DNA of 64,000 bases. It comes from Hartmannibacter diazotrophicus (GTDB lineage: Bacteria > Pseudomonadota > Alphaproteobacteria > Rhizobiales > Pleomorphomonadaceae). Made by a program: the position numbers and the translations under genes. The stretch spans positions 2,230,550 to 2,294,549 of the forward strand of contig NZ_LT960614.1 in the NCBI RefSeq assembly GCF_900231165.1. Reading direction: 5' to 3'. Below are positions 16,186 to 24,615 of this stretch, one piece after another; within the stretch, counting starts at the first letter, position 1, and each line of letters opens with the position of its first letter. The notes under the pieces are model-generated. The model searched no databases, was not told where the DNA came from, and saw only the letters and a program-made list of their open reading frames with translations.

Positions 16186-17265
16186 GTGGCTTCGCCTTCG
16201 ACTTTTTCTTCCGTCATCAGGCTGCTCGAAGGCCCGCAGACCCTTGGGAAAGGGCCCGTCTTCTGGGTCGCCTTCGTCCTGGTGCTCGCGGCGGCCGCCA
16301 GCTACCCGATGTTCGCCGACGGCTATGATGTCGGCAACAACGTCTACTTCTTCAACTGGGCCTTCATGGCGCTTGGCGTCAGCTTGATCTGGGGTTATGG
16401 CGGCGCGCTCAGCTTCGGCCAGACCGCCTTTTTCGGCATAGCCGGCTACTCCTATGGCGTGCTCACCATCAACCTCGGCGATGCCTATGGCCTGACGCTG
16501 TTCTCGCTTCTTGCCGCCGTCGGTATCTCGGCGCTGGTCGCAGCCATTCTCGGATACTTCCTCTTCTTCGGCCGGATCAGCGGCGTCTTTCTCGGCATCG
16601 TGACGCTTTCGGTCACGCTGGTGCTGGAGCGGTTCATGTCGCAGACCGCCGGCCCGGAATGGCATATCGGCAAGGCGCGGCTTAACGGTTTCAACGGCAT
16701 GGGCGGCATGCCCTCGCTCACCATCCCCTGGCCGGGCGGCGACATCGCGCTCTATCCCGATGTGACGCTCTACTATCTGACGCTGGGCCTGCTAGTCCTC
16801 GTCTACCTCGGCCTTCGCATGCTGGTGAACGCCCGCTTCGGCAATGTGCTCGTCGCCATCCGCGAGAACCCGATGCGGGCGGAAATGCTGGGCTATGACG
16901 TGCGCAAGTATCAGCTCGCGGCCTTCGTCATCGGCTCGGCGCTCGCCGGTCTCTCGGGTGTTCTCTACACCTCCTGGGGCAACTATATCACCCCGTCCTC
17001 CATGGGCATGACGGCGGCGGCCCTGCCCATCGTCTGGGTGGCGGTTGGCGGCCGCACGGATCTGACGACGACACTGCTCGGAACGATGCTCGTCCTTGCC
17101 GGCTTCCAGTATCTCACCGTCTACGGCAGCCAGTATGCGTTGGTGGTGATGGGTACCTTGCTCGTCCTCACCGTGCTGATCGCTCCGAACGGCCTCATCC
17201 TCGGTGTCGGCACCTTCATCGCGGACAAGGTCCGGTCCCTGTTTTCAAGCCGGGAGAAAGCGTGA
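16186..17265 (+). CDS. ABC permease, LivM/UrtC family
   Basis: 359 residues, GTG start, about nine or ten membrane helices. Motifs include WGYGGALSFGQTAFFGIAGYSYG and the cytoplasmic coupling stretch IRENPMRAEMLGYDVRKYQLAAF (both quoted in part; key residues E and R of IREN). It forms the membrane channel with the preceding LivH-type subunit. The stop overlaps the next ATG by one base (TGATG), typical of tightly packed Liv/Urt operons. Confidence 0.9.
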   Translation: MASPSTFSSVIRLLEGPQTLGKGPVFWVAFVLVLAAAASYPMFADGYDVGNNVYFFNWAFMALGVSLIWGYGGALSFGQTAFFGIAGYSYGVLTINLGDAYGLTLFSLLAAVGISALVAAILGYFLFFGRISGVFLGIVTLSVTLVLERFMSQTAGPEWHIGKARLNGFNGMGGMPSLTIPWPGGDIALYPDVTLYYLTLGLLVLVYLGLRMLVNARFGNVLVAIRENPMRAEMLGYDVRKYQLAAFVIGSALAGLSGVLYTSWGNYITPSSMGMTAAALPIVWVAVGGRTDLTTTLLGTMLVLAGFQYLTVYGSQYALVVMGTLLVLTVLIAPNGLILGVGTFIADKVRSLFSSREKA

Positions 17266-17981
17266 TGGCGTTGCTTGAAACACGCGCTCTCGACAAGTGG
17301 TTCGGCGGCCTGCACGTCACGGCCGGTGTGGATTTCGCCCTGGAGACCGGCGAGATCCACTGCCTGATCGGCCCGAACGGCGCCGGCAAGAGCACCTTCT
17401 TCCGCCTCATCCTCGGCGAGCATCTGCCGAGCGGCGGGACGATCCTCTACGACGGCCATGACATTACGCACGCCAAGTCCTTCGAGCGCATCCGGCGCGG
17501 CATCAGCGTCAAGTTCCAGGTGCCGGGCATCTTCAAGGCGCTCAGCGTGCGCCAGAACCTGCAGATCGCCTTGCAGCATCACCTCGCGGGCCATTCGCTT
17601 GGCGAGGAGATCGACCGGCTGCTGGAATTCACCCAGCTCAAGGATGCCGAGAAGCAGCTTGCCGGCAATCTGAGTCATGGCCAGAAGCAGTGGCTGGAGA
17701 TCGGCATGGCCATCGGCCTGAAGCCCAAGCTCCTGCTGCTCGACGAGCCGACGGCCGGCATGACGCCGGACGAGACCCATGCGACGGGCGAGATGGTCAA
17801 GACGCTCAACAACGAGGGCGTCACGGTCCTTGCCGTCGAGCATGACATGGCCTTCGTGCGCCAGATCGCGCAGCGGGTGACTGTGCTCCACTTCGGCAAG
17901 ATCTTCGCGCAAGGCACGATCGACGAGATCGTCGCCGACGAGCGCGTCGCCGCCATCTATCTGGGTGAAGCCCATGCGTAA
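17265..17981 (+). CDS. ABC ATP-binding protein, LivG/UrtD family
   Basis: 238 residues. Walker A is GPNGAGKST and the signature is LSHGQKQWLEIGMA, the LSHGxxQ form being typical of UrtD/LivG. Walker B is LLLLDEPTAGMTP, and the switch His is in AVEHDMAF. It powers the permease pair together with the LivF/UrtE-like subunit. The ATG at 17265 has GGGAG eight bases upstream; a GTG three bases earlier is also possible. Confidence 0.92.
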   Translation: MALLETRALDKWFGGLHVTAGVDFALETGEIHCLIGPNGAGKSTFFRLILGEHLPSGGTILYDGHDITHAKSFERIRRGISVKFQVPGIFKALSVRQNLQIALQHHLAGHSLGEEIDRLLEFTQLKDAEKQLAGNLSHGQKQWLEIGMAIGLKPKLLLLDEPTAGMTPDETHATGEMVKTLNNEGVTVLAVEHDMAFVRQIAQRVTVLHFGKIFAQGTIDEIVADERVAAIYLGEAHA

Positions 17982-18687
17982 GGAAGTCATCCTCGAAACC
18001 ATGGGCCTCTGGTCCGGATATGGCGGCAAGCCGGTCCTGCAGGGCGTCGACCTCAGCGTCCGCGAGGGCGAAATCGTCGCCGTGATCGGCCGCAACGGCG
18101 TCGGCAAGTCGACGCTGATGAAGAGCCTCATCGGCCTCCTTGGGTCCGACCAGGGCAGCGTGCTCTTCAAGGGCGCGGCGATCGACACGCTCTCGGCGCA
18201 CCGGCGCGCCCGCCTCGGCATCGGCTACGTGCCGCAGGGACGTGACGTCTTTCCGCGCCTCAGCGTGCAGGAGAACCTGCTGGTCGGCGAGTCGATTGCC
18301 GGCGACATGGCGGCGGACCGTCTTGAAAAGGTCTTCGGCTACTTCCCGATCCTCAAGGAGCGGCGCTCGCAGCGGGCCGGCACCATGTCCGGCGGCCAGC
18401 AGCAGCAGCTTGCCATCGGCCGCGTGCTGATGGGCGGTCCGTCGCTCATCCTCCTCGACGAGCCGTCCGAAGGCATCCAGCCCAACATTGTCCAGGACAT
18501 TGCCCGGATCATGGTCGAGCTCAATCGCCAGACCGGCGTCACCATCGTCTTCGTCGAGCAGAATATCGACATGATCCGGGCCATGGCGCAGCGCTGCTAC
18601 GTCATGGACAAGGGCCGGGTGTCGGCGGAGATCCCCATCGATGTCCTGCAGGATCGCGACGCCGTGCGCCGCTTCCTCGCAGTCTGA
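17974..18687 (+). CDS. ABC ATP-binding protein, LivF/UrtE family
   Basis: 237 residues. Walker A is GRNGVGKST, the Q-loop is in YVPQGRDVFPRLSV, the signature MSGGQQQQLAIGR and Walker B LILLDEPSEGIQPN. The phrase SEGIQPN is characteristic of UrtE/LivF. It overlaps the LivG/UrtD-like gene by 8 bases. ATG 17974 has a GGTGAAG ribosome site; the GTG at 17965 does not. It completes a five-component amide/urea-type importer. Confidence 0.92.
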   Translation: MRKEVILETMGLWSGYGGKPVLQGVDLSVREGEIVAVIGRNGVGKSTLMKSLIGLLGSDQGSVLFKGAAIDTLSAHRRARLGIGYVPQGRDVFPRLSVQENLLVGESIAGDMAADRLEKVFGYFPILKERRSQRAGTMSGGQQQQLAIGRVLMGGPSLILLDEPSEGIQPNIVQDIARIMVELNRQTGVTIVFVEQNIDMIRAMAQRCYVMDKGRVSAEIPIDVLQDRDAVRRFLAV

Positions 18688-18719
18688 ATTGTAAGAAGCA
18701 AGCGGGAAAGGAAAGCCCC

Positions 18720-19718
18720 ATGAGCTGGTTCGACAAGTCCATTATGGCCAGGAAGGGCGTTGCCAAGGGGGCGGCGCTCAGCCGTCACGAAATCACCGAG
18801 GAGGTGCAGGGCAAGTATCACTATGTCTACGGCGCCTATGTGGAGCCGGTGCTGACGGTCGATCCGGGCGCGGTGGTCTCATCCGAGACCCACGACGCCT
18901 TCGAAGGCGCGATCACGTCCGAGACGGACAAGCCGACCGAGAAGCTGAATTTCCCCTATCTCAATCCGCAGAACGGCCCGATCTACGTCAACGGCGCGGA
19001 AAAGGGCGACTGCCTGGCGGTCTATATCGAGAGCATCGTTCCGCGTGGGCCGCAGCCGCGTGGCACCACCGTCATCATGCCGGAATTCGGCGGCCTCGTG
19101 CCGACGGCCGATACGGCGCTCCTGACCGCGCCGCTGCCGGAGACCGTCCGCAAGGTCGAGGTCGACGTCGAAACCGGCGTAAAGTGGAACGACAGGATCT
19201 CGCTGCCCTACGAGCCCTTCATCGGCACGATCGGCACGGCACCGGAGATCGAGGCGATCTCCTCGCTGGTTCCGGACTATTACGGCGGCAACATGGACCT
19301 GCCGGATGTGGCGCCGGGCGCTGTCGTCTACCTGCCGGTGAACACCAAGGGCGCCTATCTCTACCTCGGCGACTGCCATGCCGCCCAGGGCGACGGCGAG
19401 CTTTGCGGCGTTGCCATCGAGCACCCGACCGTGACCACCGTCCGCATCGACCTCATCAAGGGCTGGACGATCGCCGCGCCGCGTCTGGAGAACGACCGCT
19501 TCTTCATGACCATCGGCTCGTCGCGTCCGATGGAGGATGCGGCCCGCGGTGCCTATCGCGAGCTGATCCGCTGGATGGCGGCCGACTTCGGCTTCGACGA
19601 GATCGACGCCTACATGCTGCTGACACAGTGCGGACGCGTCCGCCTCGGCAACATGGTCGACCCGAAATACACCATCGGCGCGTCCGTGCTGAAGTCGATC
19701 GTCGGCGAGCCGCGCTAA
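18720..19718 (+). CDS. fmdA: Acetamidase/formamidase family enzyme
   Basis: 332 residues of the FmdA/AmdA family, which hydrolyses formamide or acetamide to ammonia and the acid. Conserved elements are SSETHDAF near residue 57, PDYYGGNMDLPDVAPG near 190 and the signature GDCHAAQGDGELCG near 220. It is shorter than the about 400-residue formamidase of Methylophilus. There is no signal peptide, so it works in the cytoplasm on substrate imported by the transporter encoded just before it. It is the last gene of the operon and is followed by a terminator. Two longer paralogous domains occur at 24616 and 27119. Confidence 0.88.
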   Translation: MSWFDKSIMARKGVAKGAALSRHEITEEVQGKYHYVYGAYVEPVLTVDPGAVVSSETHDAFEGAITSETDKPTEKLNFPYLNPQNGPIYVNGAEKGDCLAVYIESIVPRGPQPRGTTVIMPEFGGLVPTADTALLTAPLPETVRKVEVDVETGVKWNDRISLPYEPFIGTIGTAPEIEAISSLVPDYYGGNMDLPDVAPGAVVYLPVNTKGAYLYLGDCHAAQGDGELCGVAIEHPTVTTVRIDLIKGWTIAAPRLENDRFFMTIGSSRPMEDAARGAYRELIRWMAADFGFDEIDAYMLLTQCGRVRLGNMVDPKYTIGASVLKSIVGEPR

Positions 19719-19735
19719 CCTTGCCTCCCCTGAAC

Positions 19736-19771
19736 TGCCGGCGGGCCTTCCGCCTGCCGGCATTCTTTTTT
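19736..19771 (+). terminator. Rho-independent terminator of the amide operon
   Basis: An 11-bp stem (19736-19746 with 19752-19762, one G-T pair) with a 5-base loop is followed directly by TTCTTTTTT. It lies 18 bases after the formamidase stop and separates the operon from the nitrilase gene. Confidence 0.9.
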
Positions 19772-19876
19772 CAGGGGCATTGACGACACACACCATGAGT
19801 CAGGCCGACGCCCGCCGGCGTCAACGACGGACGGAAATCCTGTCCGGCGAACCCTATTGCTTTGTCAGGAGGTCCC

Positions 19877-21610
19877 ATGTCCGCTCCCTTCAAGGCGGCA
19901 ACCGTCCAGTTCGAGCCGACGATGTTCAAGAAGACCGAGAACATTGCCGCGCTGCTCGCCCTTGTGGAGGAAGCGGCAAAATCCGGTGCGCGCCTGATCG
20001 TGACGCCGGAAATGGGGACGACCGGATACTGCTGGTACGACCGCGACGAAGTCGCCCCATATGTCGAGGCGGTGCCCGGACCGACCACCCATGCCTTTGC
20101 GGAGATTGCCGCGCGCCACGGCTGCTATGTCGTCATCGGCATGCCCGAGGTCGATCCGGCCACGAACCTCTATTATAACTCGGCGGTCCTGATCGGGCCG
20201 AAGGGCGTCGTCGGCGCACATCGCAAGACGCATCCCTACATTTCCGAGCCGAAATGGGCGGCCTCCGGCAACCTCGGTCACCAGATCTTCGAGACCGAAC
20301 TCGGCCGGATCATGCTGCTCATCTGCATGGACATCCATTTCATCGAGACGGCGCGGCTTGCCGGTGTCGGTGGAGCGGACGTCATCTGCCACATCTCCAA
20401 CTGGCTCGCCGAACGCACGCCAGCGCCTTACTGGATCAATCGCGCCTTCGAGAACAGTTGCTATCTGATCGAGTCCAACCGCTGGGGCCTTGAGCGGGGC
20501 GTCCAGTTCTCCGGCGGGTCCTGTGTGATCGCGCCCGATGCCTCGCTGTTGACCATGATCGACGGTGACGACGGCATCGCATACGCCGAGATCGATCCCG
20601 AGATCGCCCGCAGGCGGCAGTGCTGGGGAGAACCGGTCCTGACCCAGCGCCGGCCGGAGCTCTACATGGAACTGATGACCAACACGTTCCTGTGGAACCC
20701 CTGCGACTTCTTCACGCTCTACGGCCACAAGCCGCTGCCTGAGGGGGGCGTTGCAAAAGTGGCTGCCGGCCAATTCGCGCCGAGTGGCGTGTTGTCGGAA
20801 AACCTCGCGGAGATCACCCGTCTTGCCACCGCCGCGAAGGAGAGGGGGACTGAACTTCTCGTCTTGCCCGAACTGGCGCTGACCGGCCTTGCCGATCCGC
20901 AGGCGTCGGCGATTGCCGCCGATGGCCCGGAACTCGGCGCTGTCGACGAGCTTGCAAGGGGGCTCGGGCTGCACATCGTCGCCGGCTTTGCCGAGCGCGA
21001 TGGGGAGACACTCTACAACTCGGCTCTGCTAACCGGCCCAGAGGGGCGCCTCGGTATCTATCGCAAGCTTCACCTCACCGAAGCGGAGCGCCAGTGGGCG
21101 AGCGCCGGCGACGACTGGGCCGTGTTCGATCTGCCCTTCGGCCGCCTCGGTCTTCTGATCGGTCACGACGCGATGTTCCCGGAAGCCGGACGCATCCTGG
21201 CGCTGAGGGGCTGCGATCTCATTGCCTGTCCGGCGGCCGTGCGCGGGCGGTTCCACTTCGGTCACGAGGGAACCAGCGTCGCCCAGCCGGAGCCCATTCC
21301 CACAGGGCCGGACGCGCTCCACTGGCACCAGTTCCGCGTCCGCGCGGGCGAGAACAATTGCTATTTCGCTTTTGCCAACGTCTTCTCGCCGCTCGACGGC
21401 TATCCGGGTCTCAGCGGCGTCTTCGGCCCGGATACCTTCGCCTTCCCGCGCAAGGAAGCGATCGTCTCGTCGAACGAGGACCTTGCCGTCGCCGAGATCG
21501 ATACCGGAACCATCGGCAGCGTCTATCCGACCAATGTCGTCAGACGGAAGGATCTCGTCCTGATGCGCTTGCCGCATCATTACGAAGCGCTTGTTGCCGC
21601 CGGACATTGA
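19877..21610 (+). CDS. Tandem nitrilase-superfamily protein, second domain degenerate
   Basis: 577 residues holding two complete carbon-nitrogen hydrolase domains. Domain 1 (about 1-265) has the full triad E45, K117 and C150 (ICMD). Domain 2 (about 292-575) keeps E332 and K397, but the nucleophilic Cys is replaced by G429 (LLIGHD instead of LLICxD). One half should therefore be an amidase or nitrilase, and the other a pseudo-enzyme that may help assembly or regulation. The ATG at 19877 follows AGGAGG closely. It has its own transcription unit after the terminator at 19771. The substrate may be an amide, nitrile or carbamoyl compound. Confidence 0.88.
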   Translation: MSAPFKAATVQFEPTMFKKTENIAALLALVEEAAKSGARLIVTPEMGTTGYCWYDRDEVAPYVEAVPGPTTHAFAEIAARHGCYVVIGMPEVDPATNLYYNSAVLIGPKGVVGAHRKTHPYISEPKWAASGNLGHQIFETELGRIMLLICMDIHFIETARLAGVGGADVICHISNWLAERTPAPYWINRAFENSCYLIESNRWGLERGVQFSGGSCVIAPDASLLTMIDGDDGIAYAEIDPEIARRRQCWGEPVLTQRRPELYMELMTNTFLWNPCDFFTLYGHKPLPEGGVAKVAAGQFAPSGVLSENLAEITRLATAAKERGTELLVLPELALTGLADPQASAIAADGPELGAVDELARGLGLHIVAGFAERDGETLYNSALLTGPEGRLGIYRKLHLTEAERQWASAGDDWAVFDLPFGRLGLLIGHDAMFPEAGRILALRGCDLIACPAAVRGRFHFGHEGTSVAQPEPIPTGPDALHWHQFRVRAGENNCYFAFANVFSPLDGYPGLSGVFGPDTFAFPRKEAIVSSNEDLAVAEIDTGTIGSVYPTNVVRRKDLVLMRLPHHYEALVAAGH

Positions 21611-21757
21611 CGGTCCGTCCAACGCAGATGCCTCACAGGAGGCGAGAAACCGGACGTCGGGAAGCGCCGCTTTCCCCGGCGTGGACCGACAGGTGATTAA
21701 GGGAGCCGCATCCGGGCGCAACAAGGAACGGCTGTGCTTGCTGGTCGGGCAGTAGAA

Positions 21758-21804
21758 TTGATCTGAAGCTTAAAAACTATGCAAAACGGTGAATTTCAGA
21801 TCAA
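21758..21804. promoter_or_regulatory. Operator-like inverted repeat in an AT-rich promoter region
   Basis: Perfect 10-bp arms TTGATCTGAA (21758-21767) and TTCAGATCAA (21795-21804) are 27 bases apart. They sit in the AT-rich part of the 21611-21937 gap before the binding-protein operon. The AraC-type regulator encoded downstream is a natural candidate binder, though AraC sites are more often direct repeats. I see no strong sigma-70 pair in this gap. Confidence 0.45.
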
Positions 21805-21937
21805 AATGATATGCATATTGTTGTTATTGAGAGCATACAAGAATTAGTGCGTACAATTACAATCGTCTTTCCAGGTGGACGTTCTAATCATCTCCTTGCG
21901 CTGTGCAATTTCGCCATGAGCGACAAGGAGATGGTTC

Positions 21938-22867
21938 ATGCAAAAACAGATAGTCGACAGAAGGGGACGCTTGTCCCGCGCTGGCGCCGTCCTGGCCTCA
22001 GGTCTGCGCATGACACTGGCCGTGATGGCAATCGGTGGCGCCCTTGGCCTTCAGGCGGCCCATGCCGCGCCGGCGGCTCCCGAGTCCTGCAAGGCTCTCA
22101 AGGAAAAGTACCCGCAGTTCTCCGGCAAGGAGCTCGTCAATGCGATCAACCCGCATACGCCGGGTTATGAATCGCTCGATCCGAACGATCCGTCCAAATA
22201 CATCGGCTTCGACATCGATCTCGGCGAGACCATCGGTGATTGCCTCGGCTTCACGCTGACCTACAAGCCGGTCACCTTCGCCGCCCTGCTGACGACGCTT
22301 GCGAGCGGCCAGGCCGACATCGTGATCTCCGACATCTACGCGACGATGGAGCGCGCCAAGGCCGCCGACTTCATCACCTATTCCAAGGTCTTCGACGGCG
22401 TCCTCGTCGCCAAGGGCAACCCGAAGGGCATCGACGGCATCAACAGCTCGATGTGCGGCGCGGCAGCCGCCGAAAACACCGGTTATGTGGAAGTGCCGCT
22501 GATCCAGGCGCTCGCCGAGGACTGCAAGAAGGAAGGCAAGCCCGAGCCGACCATCCAGCTCTACGACAACAACGCCAACTGCATCCAGGCGATCCTCGCC
22601 GGCCGCGCCGACGTCTACGTGAACGACGTCAACACGGTCGACCAGGCCGTCAAGGCCTATCCGGACCAGCTTGAGAAGGCGACGGCGGTGACGCTGCCCT
22701 ATTCGGTCGGTATTGCCGTGCCCAAGGGCAATGTCGATGGCTTCCGCGATGCGGTGATGGCGGCCCTCATCGAGATCCAGAAGGCCGGCATCGAGACGGA
22801 GCTTCTGGAGAAGTGGGGCCTCGACGCCGGAACGCTCGAAGAGCCCAAGATCCTGACGACGGACTGA
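21938..22867 (+). CDS. Polar amino-acid-type ABC substrate-binding protein
   Basis: 309 residues of the family-3 (SBP_bac_3) binding proteins. The signal peptide spans about residues 1-43, longer than usual, ending LQAAHA before APAAPESC. The fold is visible in YIGFDIDLGETIGDCLGF, TTLASGQADIVISDIYATMERAKAADF and DVYVNDVNTVDQAV. Several cysteines occur. These proteins bind amino acids, opines or related zwitterions. It starts an operon with the fused permease-ATPase 1 base downstream, two acetamidase-like proteins and RidA. The ATG follows AAGGAG. Confidence 0.9.
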   Translation: MQKQIVDRRGRLSRAGAVLASGLRMTLAVMAIGGALGLQAAHAAPAAPESCKALKEKYPQFSGKELVNAINPHTPGYESLDPNDPSKYIGFDIDLGETIGDCLGFTLTYKPVTFAALLTTLASGQADIVISDIYATMERAKAADFITYSKVFDGVLVAKGNPKGIDGINSSMCGAAAAENTGYVEVPLIQALAEDCKKEGKPEPTIQLYDNNANCIQAILAGRADVYVNDVNTVDQAVKAYPDQLEKATAVTLPYSVGIAVPKGNVDGFRDAVMAALIEIQKAGIETELLEKWGLDAGTLEEPKILTTD

Positions 22868-22868
22868 G

Positions 22869-24500
22869 ATGGATCTCTTCGTCCACTACCTGACGATGCC
22901 GTATCTCCTGCAGGGGATCGGCATCACTCTGGCCGCAACGGGGCTGGGACTTGCCGGGGGACTTCTCCTCGGCTTCGTCCTGGCGGCCATGCAGCTCAGC
23001 CGCTTCTGGCTGCTTGCGGCAATCGCGCGGACCTACACGGTCGTCTTCCGTGGCACGCCGCTGATCCTGCAACTGGTCTTTGCCTATGACGCCCTGCCGC
23101 ATATCGGCATCAAGCTGAGTGCCATCACGGCGGCGGGCCTCGCGCTCGCCTGCAACGAGGCGCCGTTCATCGCGGAGATCTTCCGTTCCGGCGTCAGGAG
23201 CGTCGACAAGGGCCAGACCATGGCGGGCCAGGCGCTCGGCATGACGCCCGGTGTCCTGATGCGCCATATCATCGGCCCGCAGGCGATCCGCATGATGGTG
23301 CCGGCGCTCGGCAACGAAACCGTCAGCGCCCTCAAGAACTCCTCGCTCGCCTCGGTGATCGCGGTGCAGGAGCTGACGCTGAGGAGCACGCAGCTTGCCT
23401 CCTCGACCTTCGACTTCTTCTCGATCTTCTTTGCCTCCGGGCTGATGTATCTGGTTCTCACGGGCGCGGCGGCCGGTATCCAGCTTGTCATCGAGGTCAT
23501 GCTCGATCTCGACCTGCCGACGCCCGAGGCGCGTCTTGCCCGTCTTCTGCCCTGGCGCCGGGCTGGACTTCTCGCCCAGCCGAAAGCCCTGCCGGAGGAC
23601 GAAATCGCCACAGCAGGGGGCGAGGGGGATAACGAACCCTCCGATGTCGTGCGGCCATTGCCGGCGGTCACGGATCGGGAGAAGCGCGCCGCGATCCTTG
23701 CCGGCAACAAGGTTGTTGTCGAAGTCGGGGCGCTGACCAAGAGCTATGGCCCCCAGACCGTGCTCGACGGGCTCGATCTCAAGGTGCGGGAGGGCGAAGT
23801 GGTCGCGCTGCTGGGTCCGAGTGGCTCCGGCAAGAGCACGCTGCTTCGCTGCATCAACCACCTCGAGGACTGGGACGACGGACTGGTCTGGGTCGGTGGC
23901 AGGCGTCTCGGCTTCGATGCCTCCGGCCGCAAGCTCGGTCCCCGGGCGCTCGCCAACGAGCGCGCCGCGATCGGGGTCGGCATGGTGTTCCAGCAGTTCA
24001 ACCTGTTTCACCACCTGACGGCGCTTGAAAATGTCGCGGGACCGCTGCGCTGGGTTCACGAATACTCAAAGGAGGATGCCGAGAAGCGGGCGCGCGAACT
24101 TCTCGCCCGCGTCGGGCTCAGCCACCGGGCCGATGCCTTGCCAAGGCACATGTCCGGCGGCCAGCAGCAGCGTGTCGCGATCGCCCGGGTGCTGGCACCC
24201 AGCCCCTCGGTGCTGCTCCTCGACGAGCCGACCTCGGCGCTCGATCCGGAACTCGTCGGCGAGGTCCTGGAGGTGATCCGGCGGCTCGCGGTCGAGGACG
24301 GCCTGACCATGATCATTTCCACGCACCAGCTCCGCTTTGCCGAGGAAGTGGCCGACCGGGTCGTCTTCCTGAGCCGCGGTGCCATCGTCGAGGAAGGACC
24401 GGCGCGTGAGGTGTTGCGGCGGCCAAAGAACCCGTTGACGGCGAAGTTCCTCAGCGTCATGGCCGAGGAAGCCCCGTCCATCGCTTCCAACGGAAGCTGA
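22869..24500 (+). CDS. Fused HisM-type permease and HisP-type ATPase
   Basis: 543 residues. Residues about 1-215 are a polar amino-acid permease with membrane helices and the EAA-type coupling motif AGQALGMTPGVLMRHIIGPQAIR (quoted in part: GQALGMTP). A hydrophilic linker (about 216-280) leads to an ATPase: Walker A GPSGSGKST near 318, signature MSGGQQQR near 428 and Walker B VLLLDEPTSALDP near 447. Most relatives encode these on separate genes. A homodimer would provide both the channel and both ATPases. The reading frame is continuous with no sign of frameshift. Confidence 0.92.
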   Translation: MDLFVHYLTMPYLLQGIGITLAATGLGLAGGLLLGFVLAAMQLSRFWLLAAIARTYTVVFRGTPLILQLVFAYDALPHIGIKLSAITAAGLALACNEAPFIAEIFRSGVRSVDKGQTMAGQALGMTPGVLMRHIIGPQAIRMMVPALGNETVSALKNSSLASVIAVQELTLRSTQLASSTFDFFSIFFASGLMYLVLTGAAAGIQLVIEVMLDLDLPTPEARLARLLPWRRAGLLAQPKALPEDEIATAGGEGDNEPSDVVRPLPAVTDREKRAAILAGNKVVVEVGALTKSYGPQTVLDGLDLKVREGEVVALLGPSGSGKSTLLRCINHLEDWDDGLVWVGGRRLGFDASGRKLGPRALANERAAIGVGMVFQQFNLFHHLTALENVAGPLRWVHEYSKEDAEKRARELLARVGLSHRADALPRHMSGGQQQRVAIARVLAPSPSVLLLDEPTSALDPELVGEVLEVIRRLAVEDGLTMIISTHQLRFAEEVADRVVFLSRGAIVEEGPAREVLRRPKNPLTAKFLSVMAEEAPSIASNGS

Positions 24501-24615
24501 CGAGAAGAGATCGCGCCGGACGTCGGCGCACTCCCCCCTTGCAAACCAACCTGTTCCAGCCCGCGCCATCGGCCTTGGCGCCACCGGAAAACACGGGCCG
24601 GTCCGGAGAAGAAAG

